From NCBI GenBank assembly GCA_030867875.1, contig JAOWCC010000936.1, forward strand, positions 73,627,032-73,691,031: a DNA stretch of 64,000 nt. Reading direction: 5' to 3'. A program made the translations under genes and the position numbers. The notes under the pieces were generated by a model. The model was not told the origin of the DNA. It did no database searches and worked only from the letters and a program-made list of their open reading frames with translations. Each line of letters opens with the position of its first letter. The stretch's first letter is position 1. The DNA is from Actinernus sp. WN-2022 (taxonomy: Eukaryota > Cnidaria > Anthozoa > Actiniaria > Actinernidae). Shown here in pieces: positions 34,601-46,600 of the stretch.

Positions 34601-37600
34601 GATAAGGCATATGATTTTACCAATTCAAATTTGTCAATATGGTTTAGAGGTTAGATTCAGATATATTGTTAGCCAACGATTTTAGAATTGTTACACAAAG
34701 CGTATGTGAAATCAGCCTTTTTCGTGGATTTTCTTACAGGCAAATGCATTGCCACTTAGGTAATGCAATAATGCTGATTCCTTCATACTAATGTATACGG
34801 TATTTCTTAAACTTACTTCTGTTTTTTGGTAGCCTGCTATCTGTCTCTCTGTCTGTGGTAGCAACTTCAGCCTTGTGTTCTTAAACATGATTAATGAGAC
34901 AGTTTGATTGGCTAAGAAGTGTGCAATTTATTGCAAACACTGGCGCAAAACTATGAAACACCAGTGCAAGTATAATTCTCATTTGCTGTTTTTGTCCCTA
35001 CCAACCAACATGGGCTACATACTTTGTTCTTTATTCGTTTGGGCACGATTGCAACCCAAGCATATGACTATATGGTTAATGACGTTTGAGTTTGCAAAAC
35101 ACTTACTTTTCTTTCTCTTTGCAGTGGCGTTGCTCAGCTGCCGGCCTTCATCTGAATCCGAAGACGAAGACGAATCTGCAAGAATACATCATTCAGTTAA
35201 AATAGCCGGCAGTACACGAACCGAACTGGGCACCATCGCTCAGGAGGTCGACAGCTTTTGATACGTCAAGCCGGCATGCTCATGCACTTCGAATGCAACG
35301 CGTGACGTTCGTTAAAGAGCGTTTAATCTGTGTGTTAGCACGTACAACCGACTCCCGTAATAGCGGACACTCATATAGTCTCAGAACCTAAATGGGGGTT
35401 CCCTGTGGAACTCCCATTTAAAAGTGACAGGGGATACTCGTCGTAAATTTTGAAAGCAACCCCTAAAAGGTTCCAGAATATTGTTCTTAAAGTGTGACTC
35501 ATCTTTGATTTTAACCCTGAAAGGTTCCAATTTCAAAACATAAAAAAACATTGCTAGTATTATGGAGATAGAAACAGTTACATCCCAGTACAATCGACTG
35601 TGTAATATACCAAGGAGCGAAACTATGCGGTTAAAATATCATCATATAGCCAAATTTTATGTAGATCTGCGTAGACTCATTCATCTTACTCTCAATGCCC
35701 GGCTAAAAGTTACCATGATAATCACAACTGTGAACGTTTCAAATTCAACAGCCTAAGTGGTACCAAACTACGCATTTTAAATCCTAAAAGGTAGGGAACG
35801 GGAGTCTGTAAGTTAAGTGGAAGTTCGTTTTGGCAAATCGCAAAAGCCTGTGATTTTTATGAACAGATTATAATTTAGTGTACACTGCACATGTAATCAA
35901 CTCAGTGAGAGTTGGTTGAATAATGAGCTGACGCCGTTAGAAATGAGTAGCAGCCGACGGCTGACGACTGTCAGCTAATGTATGAAACGTCAGCTGCTAC
36001 TAAACTTTCTAAAGCCTACCGAGAGAATATCGTGGATGATAGTATAAGCGATCTAGGCCTCTAGTTATACCATACATACATACATACATAAACTTTATTT
36101 CAACTCGAATTTGCAGAGTAGTAAATACATGCTAATATCTTCGAGAAAACTACTGTTACTAATACTAATACTATTGTTATATTACTAATACTAAAAATAT
36201 TTACAATGAAACCTAGAAATTATTAACAAATAGACATTACTGTAAAATTAGATTAGATTGTATTTACGGATTTCTCTCTTAAAATCAGTGAAGATTACCG
36301 AAACGTATATGGTAATCAGTTATGTAAAATTTAATTGAACGAAATATAACAACTTCCGGTATTGTCATTCAATGCACCTTACCTTCTCCGTTGTTCTTGT
36401 CACCTTCTGGTATATCAGGTATATCTGTAAATAAGTTATACGACGTTTTATTGAGATGCTGGACTGAACAAGTGCATATGAATCAAAGCTTCGACAAACG
36501 AAGCGTCAATAGTTATTTGGTTTCAAATATTATTAAAGTTATAACATTTGAAATCCACTGTTTGTTTCCTTAGATAATATTGGGCAAGAAATTCCAAACC
36601 AAACGCTGTCTCCTTTTGTATTATTTTCCTGTTTGGTTATATAACAACATTCGCAAATACCTTTTATGTTAATATCGGCAAGGCTTTTGCCGACCAAGCT
36701 TTTGATATTTCCCTCATCCACCGCCAACAGCAGCTTGCTAACCTTTGCCAACTCGATGGTCGACTCGTGCAGTCGATAGAAGTCTCTATGAACTCGAACA
36801 TCGTGCCCAAGGTGACGTGCTACCCAGTCTATGTCCACCTCGGACAGTGCTCCAACTTGAGTAATGGTGGCGATATACTTCCTCAGACGGGTGCTTGTAA
36901 TAAGTTTTGGCTGTTTGAGAGGTAGCTCGTGTGCTGCGGAGGACAAGCAGTCCCAGCCCCTTAAATGTCCAATGGACCCCTTCGTTGCCCTTGCGAATAC
37001 AAACGGATTCTGTTTTGGAATACCCACGTCGGACCGAGTTAAATTCAAGATCTCGATAGACTTCTTCGTCTCTGGGCTTAAAAGTATTGGTACTGTGCGT
37101 CCTCTCTTGCCGGTTACTTCAACTAGATCAAATCTGAAAATATAAAAAAACACATGGTAAGTTCAAATAAGAAAGTGAGACGTCATAAAAGGTTATTCAT
37201 TTCGCCATTATTTATGTGAAATATTGCCTGTAGCTTGTGTTAACTCGTGCGATGGTACGTGAGATAATTGGCTTGCCTTATCGCTGCAATACGAGCATCC
37301 AAAGGCAGCACAACGTAAACTCTTCGTGATGTTTTTCTTGGTTATTCATTTGATTCCAATAATTCAATAGTAAAGTCCGGCCCGGCACGAAAGTAGACTG
37401 AAAGTCTTGTTCGTTGTATATCCATCCCGTGTGACGTCATGAGTTCCTACCTCAAGGAAGGAGGGTGATCACTAGTCATAATGAAATTCCTTTATATACA
37501 AAGCAGTAATGTAGCAGTATCTCTCAGCAGCCCTCGTACTGTGGAGAGCGCTTCCATTCCCGACATGATTGACAAGAGCGAATCGCCATGTTCCCGCCGT

Positions 37601-40600
37601 GAACTGAACTCTACAATGGCGGTCGCGTGATACAACGAAAATGACTATAGGGGATTACTGAAAGACCTGATCATGAGCTATGAAGCAATACGAGAAAACG
37701 TAGTCAAGGGTTTCAATCTTTCTGTATTACACAAAAAGAGCATATAAAGGAGAGTCGGCTAGTTTAGATTTAAACTGGCGTGCCAAATTATATGTAAAAT
37801 CTTGAACTGAAACACCCTTGTTTCAGTGTTTAGTGTAATACACATGCAGACTCCCAATCAATACTATCGTCAGTCAAACAAATAATTTTATCAATTAGTA
37901 TTCTGCTGTTAGTTGATCATTTTTTTCAACGACAATTCCGGTATCAATATAACAGTTTGACAATGTGTTGCCTTTAAAATTAAATTGTCTAAGTAATCTT
38001 GAGTACATTTTATAAATTGGCATGACGTTACCTGTTACAAAGCTGAAGTTCTATAGGGCTCAGCGTTTCTTTCAAGGCACCTCCACATTCCTTCCAATTG
38101 GGCCGGCTTTCGAACGATGTGATAAGCAGTTTTGATGCCTCACCTGACCTTCGTTTGTTGAATATTATTATCCTTGCCAGTGTAACCTTTGCCAGGTCGC
38201 TCCATGTACTAAGCGAAGGTTGTTGAGTTGCTGACAGTCTGGCAATTTTGGCGTCCATGTGCCTCCTTAATTTGTCTAAGTCTTCTGTCAGGGGTAGAAT
38301 GTCTATCTTATTTTGCTTTCGTTGACCAAGCGATGCCAGGGAGCGTGAAGATATTTTGTCTGCCCAATCTGCTTCAAACAATTCAAGAAAATGCTTTGCA
38401 TTTTTCGACAGGCTTTCGTCCTTTTCCCTCAGAGCCTTTCCTTTAACAATTTGTGCACATTTCTTGAGGCTGTGGCCGAGTTTTAATGCCAGGGACGGGA
38501 TTTTGACGTCGGTTTCTGTATTGAACTGACATAAATGCTTTACAGCTTCTATTACAACATCGAATTTGGACGTGTCGATAAAGTCTATCAGAGATCCCTG
38601 GTGTGCCCCATTCAGTTGCTGCAAAAGCCGTGCTAGCTGCCTCATTCTTTGTGACACGTAGTTGGCGTTGCGTTTTCCAACTTTCTCCAATATCGAAGAC
38701 CCAAACTTTAGGATAAGTTCGTCGTGCCTCGCCGTAAATGACACCGTGTCATTCTTCATGGTGGCTAACACCTCCTTTTGCAGCTGCTCGCTTGCGTCGT
38801 TTGAAGATGGCGGAAGGAGCATTCTTGCCTGAACTTGCACCTTCTGGTACTTTCTATTATCCGTCTCTGCCTTAAAGCTGCATATCTTAACGTGCCTCCA
38901 CAATTCATCCCCTTTGCAGAAGCCATAGCAATGAGGACAGGGTAGGAAATCGCTAGGGCTTGTGTCCTTAGATGGCTTTCTCATTACTAGAAGTTCCCCT
39001 TCGCCTAGAGCAATCACATTGCTGTTATAATGGTAATTCCCAAGCAACCTCAGCTTTTCAAGGGCGTTCGTCATCTCACGGCTTCCTTTTCTTAGCGCCA
39101 AAATCTTCATCATATCTGTTTCATCAGAATGGGATGATCTCAGATGTCTGGCCATTTTGGAGTACACCTTGCTACAATAAAAGCATGCGTGTTTCTTTGA
39201 TTGTATTAGAATCTTGCCAATCTGCTTTGATGCTTCCTTTGGATTCACTGCAAAACAATTTAATAAGATGTTTTCCGCTTTTAGCAACTAATAATATTAC
39301 CAACAACCTAGCACGTATATCATGTTGTTCGTTACCGAAATAGAAGCGATGTTGATCTCATCCTTTAGAACAATGAACGACTCAAGATCAGTGCTGATTA
39401 TAATGGTTTTGGAGTCACTTTGTGCCCGTCCCATAAATGTCTTATAATAACATAAATTTGTTATATATTATAGGGCAGTAAGGAATATATTTTTATCAAT
39501 ACAAATTTGTCAACATGCTTTTGAGGTTACGTTCAGATATATTGTTAGCCAGATAAGGGAAGTTCTGAAGAAAAAATAATTATAACTATAAACGATTTTA
39601 GAATTGTTACACAAAACATTTGTGAAATCAGCCTTTTTCGTGGATCTTGTAACAGGCAAATGCATTGTCACTTAGGTAATGCAATAATTATGTTTCGTAA
39701 ATCAATCAATCAATCAACTTTATTATTACCATATATACATATTATTCACATTGTAAGACAAAAAAAAACAATAGATAATAAGTAGTATGTGTAAAATAAT
39801 ATAAGTTACAAGACAAGTAAATCTACTGGTAAAGTTGCACCTATGAAGTAATAGTGGTGAGTTAGGAAAAAGTGGACATAAAAGTTGTGAGTTAACGTCT
39901 GGTACAGATTTATAAAAAATATATAGAGCTAGAGGGTGATCAGTTAAAAAAACTCCAGAGAGCTTGTACAAGTACTGATTACCCAATTCGTTCTTACTAA
40001 TATATACGGTATTTCTTAAACTTACTTTTGTTTTTTGGTTGCCTGCTATCTGTCTCTCTGTCTGTGGTAGTAACTTCAGCCTTGTGTTCTTAAACATGAT
40101 TAATAAGAGAGTATTATTATTTTTGTTCTCACGTTTGATCGGCTAACAAGTGTGCAATTTTCAGTGCAAATATAATTCGGGTTGGGGGGGGGGGGGGGTA
40201 CTCAAAACTCTGTCCCTATCCCAGACCTAAAATTGCCGTTTACCATACCCTATCCCAAACTTGAAGCAAAAAATATATACTCTATACCAGACTTGAATCC
40301 AAAAATCTATATCCTATCCCAGACCCAAACCATAGATTCATACTCATGCATCATTAGATATGAAAGAGTCAAGAGTGTGGTTGATAGAGCGGTAAGCATG
40401 GCGTCAACGACAAGTATATCAAAATCCACACCCTTTCCCAGACCAAAACCGTAAAAAGGATACCCTATCCCAGATCTCGGCAGCTCAAAAACCATACCCT
40501 ATCCCGCGGCACATACCCGTATATCCCATATAAGGGAGTACCTCCCCCCCCACCCCGGGTATAATTCTCATTTGCTGTTTTTGTTTCTACCAACCAACAT

Positions 40601-43600
40601 GAGCTACATGCTTTGTTCCTTATTACCTCAGGAGCGATTGCAACCCAAGCATAGGACTATATGGTTAATGACGTTTGAGTTTGAAAAACACTTACTTTTC
40701 TTTCTCTTTGAAGTGGCGTCGCTCAGCTGCCGGTCTTCATCTGAATCCGAAGACGATTCTGCAAGAATACATCATTCAGCTAAAAGAGCCGGCAGTACTC
40801 GAACAATTGAGCATCGTCGCCCAGGAGGTCGACAGCTTTTGGTACGTACATTCTACCGTGAAAGTTATATTAAACGGACAGTAGCTAGTGTCGTGTTGCA
40901 TGTTAAAAATTTCTCACATTTCATTGGCTAAGAAGTGTTACATATATTGCAAGCACTAGCGCAAAAATAAATGTAAAACACAAGTGCAAATATAATTCCA
41001 GAAACAACAGAAAACTCATTAATTTTGTTGTTTTTGTTTCTAGAAACTATACATTGATTATTATAGTGTTGGAATCACTTTGTGGAATAATGCTTAAAAA
41101 CGTAATAACTTTTTTTATTACTTGCAAGTCCCATAAATGTCTGAAAAGTATGCGTAAGTAGTATAATAAAACGGCATTTGTTTAACAAATAAAAGATGGT
41201 TCTCCTTGTTATATAACAAAATGATGCACGCTCGAGGTCTTGAAAAACTGCGGATGCACGAGCGGAACGCGAGTGCATTTAGCAGTTTTTCAAGACCTCG
41301 AAAGTGCATTATTTTGTTATATAACAAGGAGAACCATCTTTTATTTGTTTTATAATATAAACTTCAATGTAGACGAAGGAAATAAAGCTATCTTTAGAAC
41401 CCGCGTAAAAATCTAAAAGCAAACTGACGACAGCGAAAACCCCATTTTACTACTTGACTTGTTTACAACTTTTTTCGTCGCTGATTGGTTCAATTGTGAC
41501 AGCTTGACATTGACGATCTGAAAGCTCGTTTCTTATTGGATGAAGTAATCTGCTAAGAATAGAACGTGTCAATCGATAAAAGTGAAAGACAGAAATTGCA
41601 AGAGCCGGCAAATGCAATGGGTTGTAATATTGTCATCTGGTCAAAACTGTTGCAGGAAACAAAGTGCTTTCTTTTTACAATTTCTGGTCAGCACAGGAGA
41701 GGTTTATCTGCACTGATTGTGATAGTGCCAAGCGTTGAAAATGCCTGATGGAAAAGCATTCACATGTACAGAGAAAGCGTTAGCGAATTAGCGGCAGTAG
41801 AGTTGGACACGTGAATTGAGGATTGCCGACTATTTTCTACAACAACTGCATAGTTGACACTGATTACTGATTCTGTGGTCTGAAGAAGAATATTTTCTTT
41901 ATCCCAAGGAACAGTGTTGTAACTGCTGCTCTGATGGCCGTGTTGCGTAGCTTTTGAGGCTCTCTTCGTTGGCATGGCCGCTATACACATGAAAGATAAT
42001 CTACTCTTTTGAAATTCTGCCAGTTCTGGGTTCTCTGCAAGTTGTATCGCCCGTTTTTCATTCAGGGACATTCCAGAACCTCTCAAACGAACTTCTACAT
42101 GAAACCAGAGAAATCCCATTGTATTCTTCGCAATTCACTGTTCAGGTTTCAGCATAAAGCAGACTCAATATTACAGTTATCGTCGAGTTATTGGTGAGTC
42201 GTGCATGTCTTGTTGTTGTGTTGTCACTTTCCTCTCACCAGGCTGTTAGTAAAACCACATTTTTCTTTTAAAATTACAATCATTTTTCATATCAAACTCT
42301 CAATGAGTAACACTGTATTAGAATGTGGGCATTGCTTTTCTCAACTTCAAACGTTTTAGCATCCCATTTTGTGGTCGCTTTAGAGTACGAAGCCGATGCT
42401 AAATTCTCTCGCCGATCACTTTCTTTTAGTTTTGGGAAGCGACTTTTATTTTCCTTTTCTTCAACACACCTTAACAACTCAAAGTCGGACATGTTTTCTT
42501 CCCAGTCTATAAAATTAGAGTCTATGAAATTAAACTCGCGAAAAACAATCACCGATACGTTTTGTTTTGATTGGATTCTCGGCGTGCTTGATTTTTTCTT
42601 GAGCGTGCATTTATAACAAAATCAAGCACGCTGAGCATCCAATCAAATCGCATGTTCTTAGGATGATCCCATAATTTATATTATAATATATGTTAGAGGG
42701 CGATAAGGCATATGATTTTACCAATTCAAATTTGTCAATATGGTTTAGAGGTTAGATTCAGATATATTGTTAGCCAACGATTTTAGAATTGTTACACAAA
42801 GCGTATGTGAAATCAGCCTTTTTCGTGGATTTTCTTACAGGCAAATGCATTGCCACTTAGGTAATGCAATAATGCTGATTCCTTCATACTAATGTATACG
42901 GTATTTCTTAAACTTACTTCTGTTTTTTGGTAGCCTGCTATCTGTCTCTCTGTCTGTGGTAGCAACTTCAGCCTTGTGTTCTTAAACATGATTAATGAGA
43001 CAGTTTGATTGGCTAAGAAGTGTGCAATTTATTGCAAACACTGGCGCAAAACTATGAAACACCAGTGCAAGTATAATTCTCATTTGCTGTTTTTGTCCCT
43101 ACCAACCAACATGGGCTACATACTTTGTTCTTTATTCGTTTGGGCACGATTGCAACCCAAGCATATGACTATATGGTTAATGACGTTTGAGTTTGCAAAA
43201 CACTTACTTTTCTTTCTCTTTGCAGTGGCGTTGCTCAGCTGCCGGCCTTCATCTGAATCCGAAGACGAAGACGAATCTGCAAGAATACATCATTCAGTTA
43301 AAATAGCCGGCAGTACACGAACCGAACTGGGCACCATCGCTCAGGAGGTCGACAGCTTTTGATACGTCAAGCCGGCATGCTCATGCACTTCGAATGCAAC
43401 GCGTGACGTTCGTTAAAGAGCGTTTAATCTGTGTGTTAGCACGTACAACCGACTCCCGTAATAGCGGACACTCATATAGTCTCAGAACCTAAATGGGGGT
43501 TCCCTGTGGAACTCCCATTTAAAAGTGACAGGGGATACTCGTCGTAAATTTTGAAAGCAACCCCTAAAAGGTTCCAGAATATTGTTCTTAAAGTGTGACT

Positions 43601-46600
43601 CATCTTTGATTTTAACCCTGAAAGGTTCCAATTTCAAAACATAAAAAAACATTGCTAGTATTATGGAGATAGAAACAGTTACATCCCAGTACAATCGACT
43701 GTGTAATATACCAAGGAGCGAAACTATGCGGTTAAAATATCATCATATAGCCAAATTTTATGTAGATCTGCGTAGACTCATTCATCTTACTCTCAATGCC
43801 CGGCTAAAAGTTACCATGATAATCACAACTGTGAACGTTTCAAATTCAACAGCCTAAGTGGTACCAAACTACGCATTTTAAATCCTAAAAGGTAGGGAAC
43901 GGGAGTCTGTAAGTTAAGTGGAAGTTCGTTTTGGCAAATCGCAAAAGCCTGTGATTTTTATGAACAGATTATAATTTAGTGTACACTGCACATGTAATCA
44001 ACTCAGTGAGAGTTGGTTGAATAATGAGCTGACGCCGTTAGAAATGAGTAGCAGCCGACGGCTGACGACTGTCAGCTAATGTATGAAACGTCAGCTGCTA
44101 CTAAACTTTCTAAAGCCTACCGAGAGAATATCGTGGATGATAGTATAAGCGATCTAGGCCTCTAGTTATACCATACATACATACATACATAAACTTTATT
44201 TCAACTCGAATTTGCAGAGTAGTAAATACATGCTAATATCTTCGAGAAAACTACTGTTACTAATACTAATACTATTGTTATATTACTAATACTAAAAATA
44301 TTTACAATGAAACCTAGAAATTATTAACAAATAGACATTACTGTAAAATTAGATTAGATTGTATTTACGGATTTCTCTCTTAAAATCAGTGAAGATTACC
44401 GAAACGTATATGGTAATCAGTTATGTAAAATTTAATTGAACGAAATATAACAACTTCCGGTATTGTCATTCAATGCACCTTACCTTCTCCGTTGTTCTTG
44501 TCACCTTCTGGTATATCAGGTATATCTGTAAATAAGTTATACGACGTTTTATTGAGATGCTGGACTGAACAAGTGCATATATTGCAAGCACTAGCGCAAA
44601 AATATAACTCACCAGTGCAAATATATTTTCAGAAACAACAGAAAACTCATTAATTTTGCTGTTTCTGTTTCTGTCACTTTGTGGAATAATGCTTACAAAC
44701 GTAATAACATATTTTATTTATTACTAAGCTTTCATGGTTTTTTTTCTTCAAAGGTTTGAATGCTTTTACTTCTAACTGCTCTTTCGGGAGACGGTCATTT
44801 TTCTGTGAATGCCTCGAAAATCTGATTTATGCAAAACAGGCCATTGGTTTTTGCATAGGGTGTATATGTACGTTTTTTTCTTTTTTACATAATTTTGTGA
44901 AGGGAATAAAAGTAAGTTGAAAGTGCATATTTTTAAACAGGCCTTCAGAGAAATGAGCTCAGAATTGATAATGTTAGAAGTCCTTTATGGCAAGCACATT
45001 TCAACAACTAGGGCCGATTAAACGAAGTCAAAATTTAACTGCCGTTTATATATTGTGTTAGACACGTTTAAACAGCTGGCCCCTGGAGTCGCCTACCTAG
45101 TGAATTGTATTTAACCCAATAGTTACCTCTCCTGAGATGCACTAGGTCATCTTCTTTGTCCATTACTGCATCCTAATCAGAATAAATATAACAATTATAT
45201 AATGATTATTAATCACCCGCAATGGCACAGTGGTTAGCGCTTCTATATCTGTGCTTCTTGTTTCTTTATTTCTCTTTACATTGGGGACAGAGAATCCCCT
45301 GTGGCTCGGGTGACCATTTATACGTAAATTCGTGGGACGTAAAAACACTGGGAACGCAACCACTAAAAGCTCTGGCAGTCATCACTCATGTTTGTAAACT
45401 GCTGCATATAGCTGCTACTGAAGCAGTCCGATAAAGACCTCTTTAGTTCCAATATTGTCCGACCTATTTCAGATAACATAATCATCCCCTTCAGAATCCT
45501 TTCTTATGTTTTTAATTAGCGCACGAAATGATTCCTAACTATGAAAATTATCTGAACTAAAATAAATTCTAAAAAAAGTTCATGAATTGAAACGGTGCCT
45601 GAAAATAGGAGTTGATCAGATTTAGGATCCGGCTTAAACCACAGGTCGAATCAGAATTTAGCGTGTTTCTTTTCTTGCAGAGGCAGGAAAACCGAATAAC
45701 GAAACCCTCACAGGAAGGGCGAAATACATGTACCAACAATCTCAACTCACATGTGGCACCGCGAACGGGAATCGAACCTGTGAGCGAAGCACTTATTCAT
45801 TGCGTCACGCCGAAGAATTTGAAATGGGACAACATTAAGCCAACTGAAACTAAAGATTTATAAGAATACAAAAGTAAACAGACACTTACACCTTCATCAT
45901 CAGCATCATCCTCATTGAATCGTGGTGCTCGCCGCCATTGCTTTCCAAACACTGAACAAAGACAAGAGAGACAACAATACTGGAATACTTGCATGGTCTC
46001 ACAGTATTTTTAGGTTTCATATTTCGACGTCAACTTGGAACAGCAAAATCGCCTATATTTAACTATATTCTTGATAAAACTCACAACTTTAGCATGTTTT
46101 GCTAATTTCGAGATGCTCTTGTCCGCAATTTCGAGATGCTCTTGTTGCTGCTCTTGTCCGCAGCAACAGTGAAATGAAATCTTATATCAGAGAGCCAATA
46201 TTTTTGCGTCGTGTTTTCCTCACACAGAATAACAAAGTACATTTTCAACCCTCATCTTTGCTAGTTATTGAACTTTCCAGTTTTATTATTGCTCGAATTT
46301 AAAGTACGATAAAGTAACAAACCTTTAACAGTAGTTGCAGAATAAACGTTCTTCTTTTGCGGATGACCCTAAAAAAAATCCAAGATAATTATCGAAGATA
46401 AGTGACAGCATGGCATGAGGGAAATTAGTGATTTAATCACTAATTTCCAGAAATATTATGATATCTGCTGGTAATACCATGTTCTCCGAGGAAGAGAATT
46501 AACCTGCACGACGTTTAGTTTATCTACATACTCTACGACACGTTTGTGTTGTGTTGTTGTATATTGCTTTCAAAATGCTAATTACACAACATTTACTCGT

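Larger units (their letters stand above)
34586..36479. repeat. 1,894 bp duplicated block, copy 1
   Basis: Matches 42687-44580 in direct orientation at a constant offset of 8,101 bp, without a difference that I could find, over exons and introns alike. Carries the gamma, alpha and beta small exons and a LINE 3' tail. Ends sharply: outside the borders the flanks differ. Confidence 0.92.
42687..44580. repeat. 1,894 bp duplicated block, copy 2
   Basis: Direct copy of 34586-36479 with the same length and no difference seen. Downstream flank (44581-44710) resembles the flank of the alpha 1 and alpha 3 copies (attgcaagcactagcgcaaa), showing that a larger repeat unit lies behind it. Confidence 0.92.

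Noticed and set aside
34092..35261. Plus-strand exon reading with SSSESEE at 34124, 35124, 40713 and 43225
   Set aside because: The same bases read on the minus strand have acceptor and donor on both sides and phase 1-1 symmetry matching the recombinase gene. The plus frames are antisense shadows.
35381..35593. 70-codon minus frame (repeated at 43482) as a gene
   Set aside because: Lies in intron sequence, without splice sites; the identical second copy reflects the duplication only.
36539..36660. Unspliced C-terminus of the catalytic exon
   Set aside because: A gtattt donor at 36660 with the right phase leads to the gamma exon and the terminal domain. The read-through tail is cysteine-rich filler without family features, though intron retention cannot be excluded.
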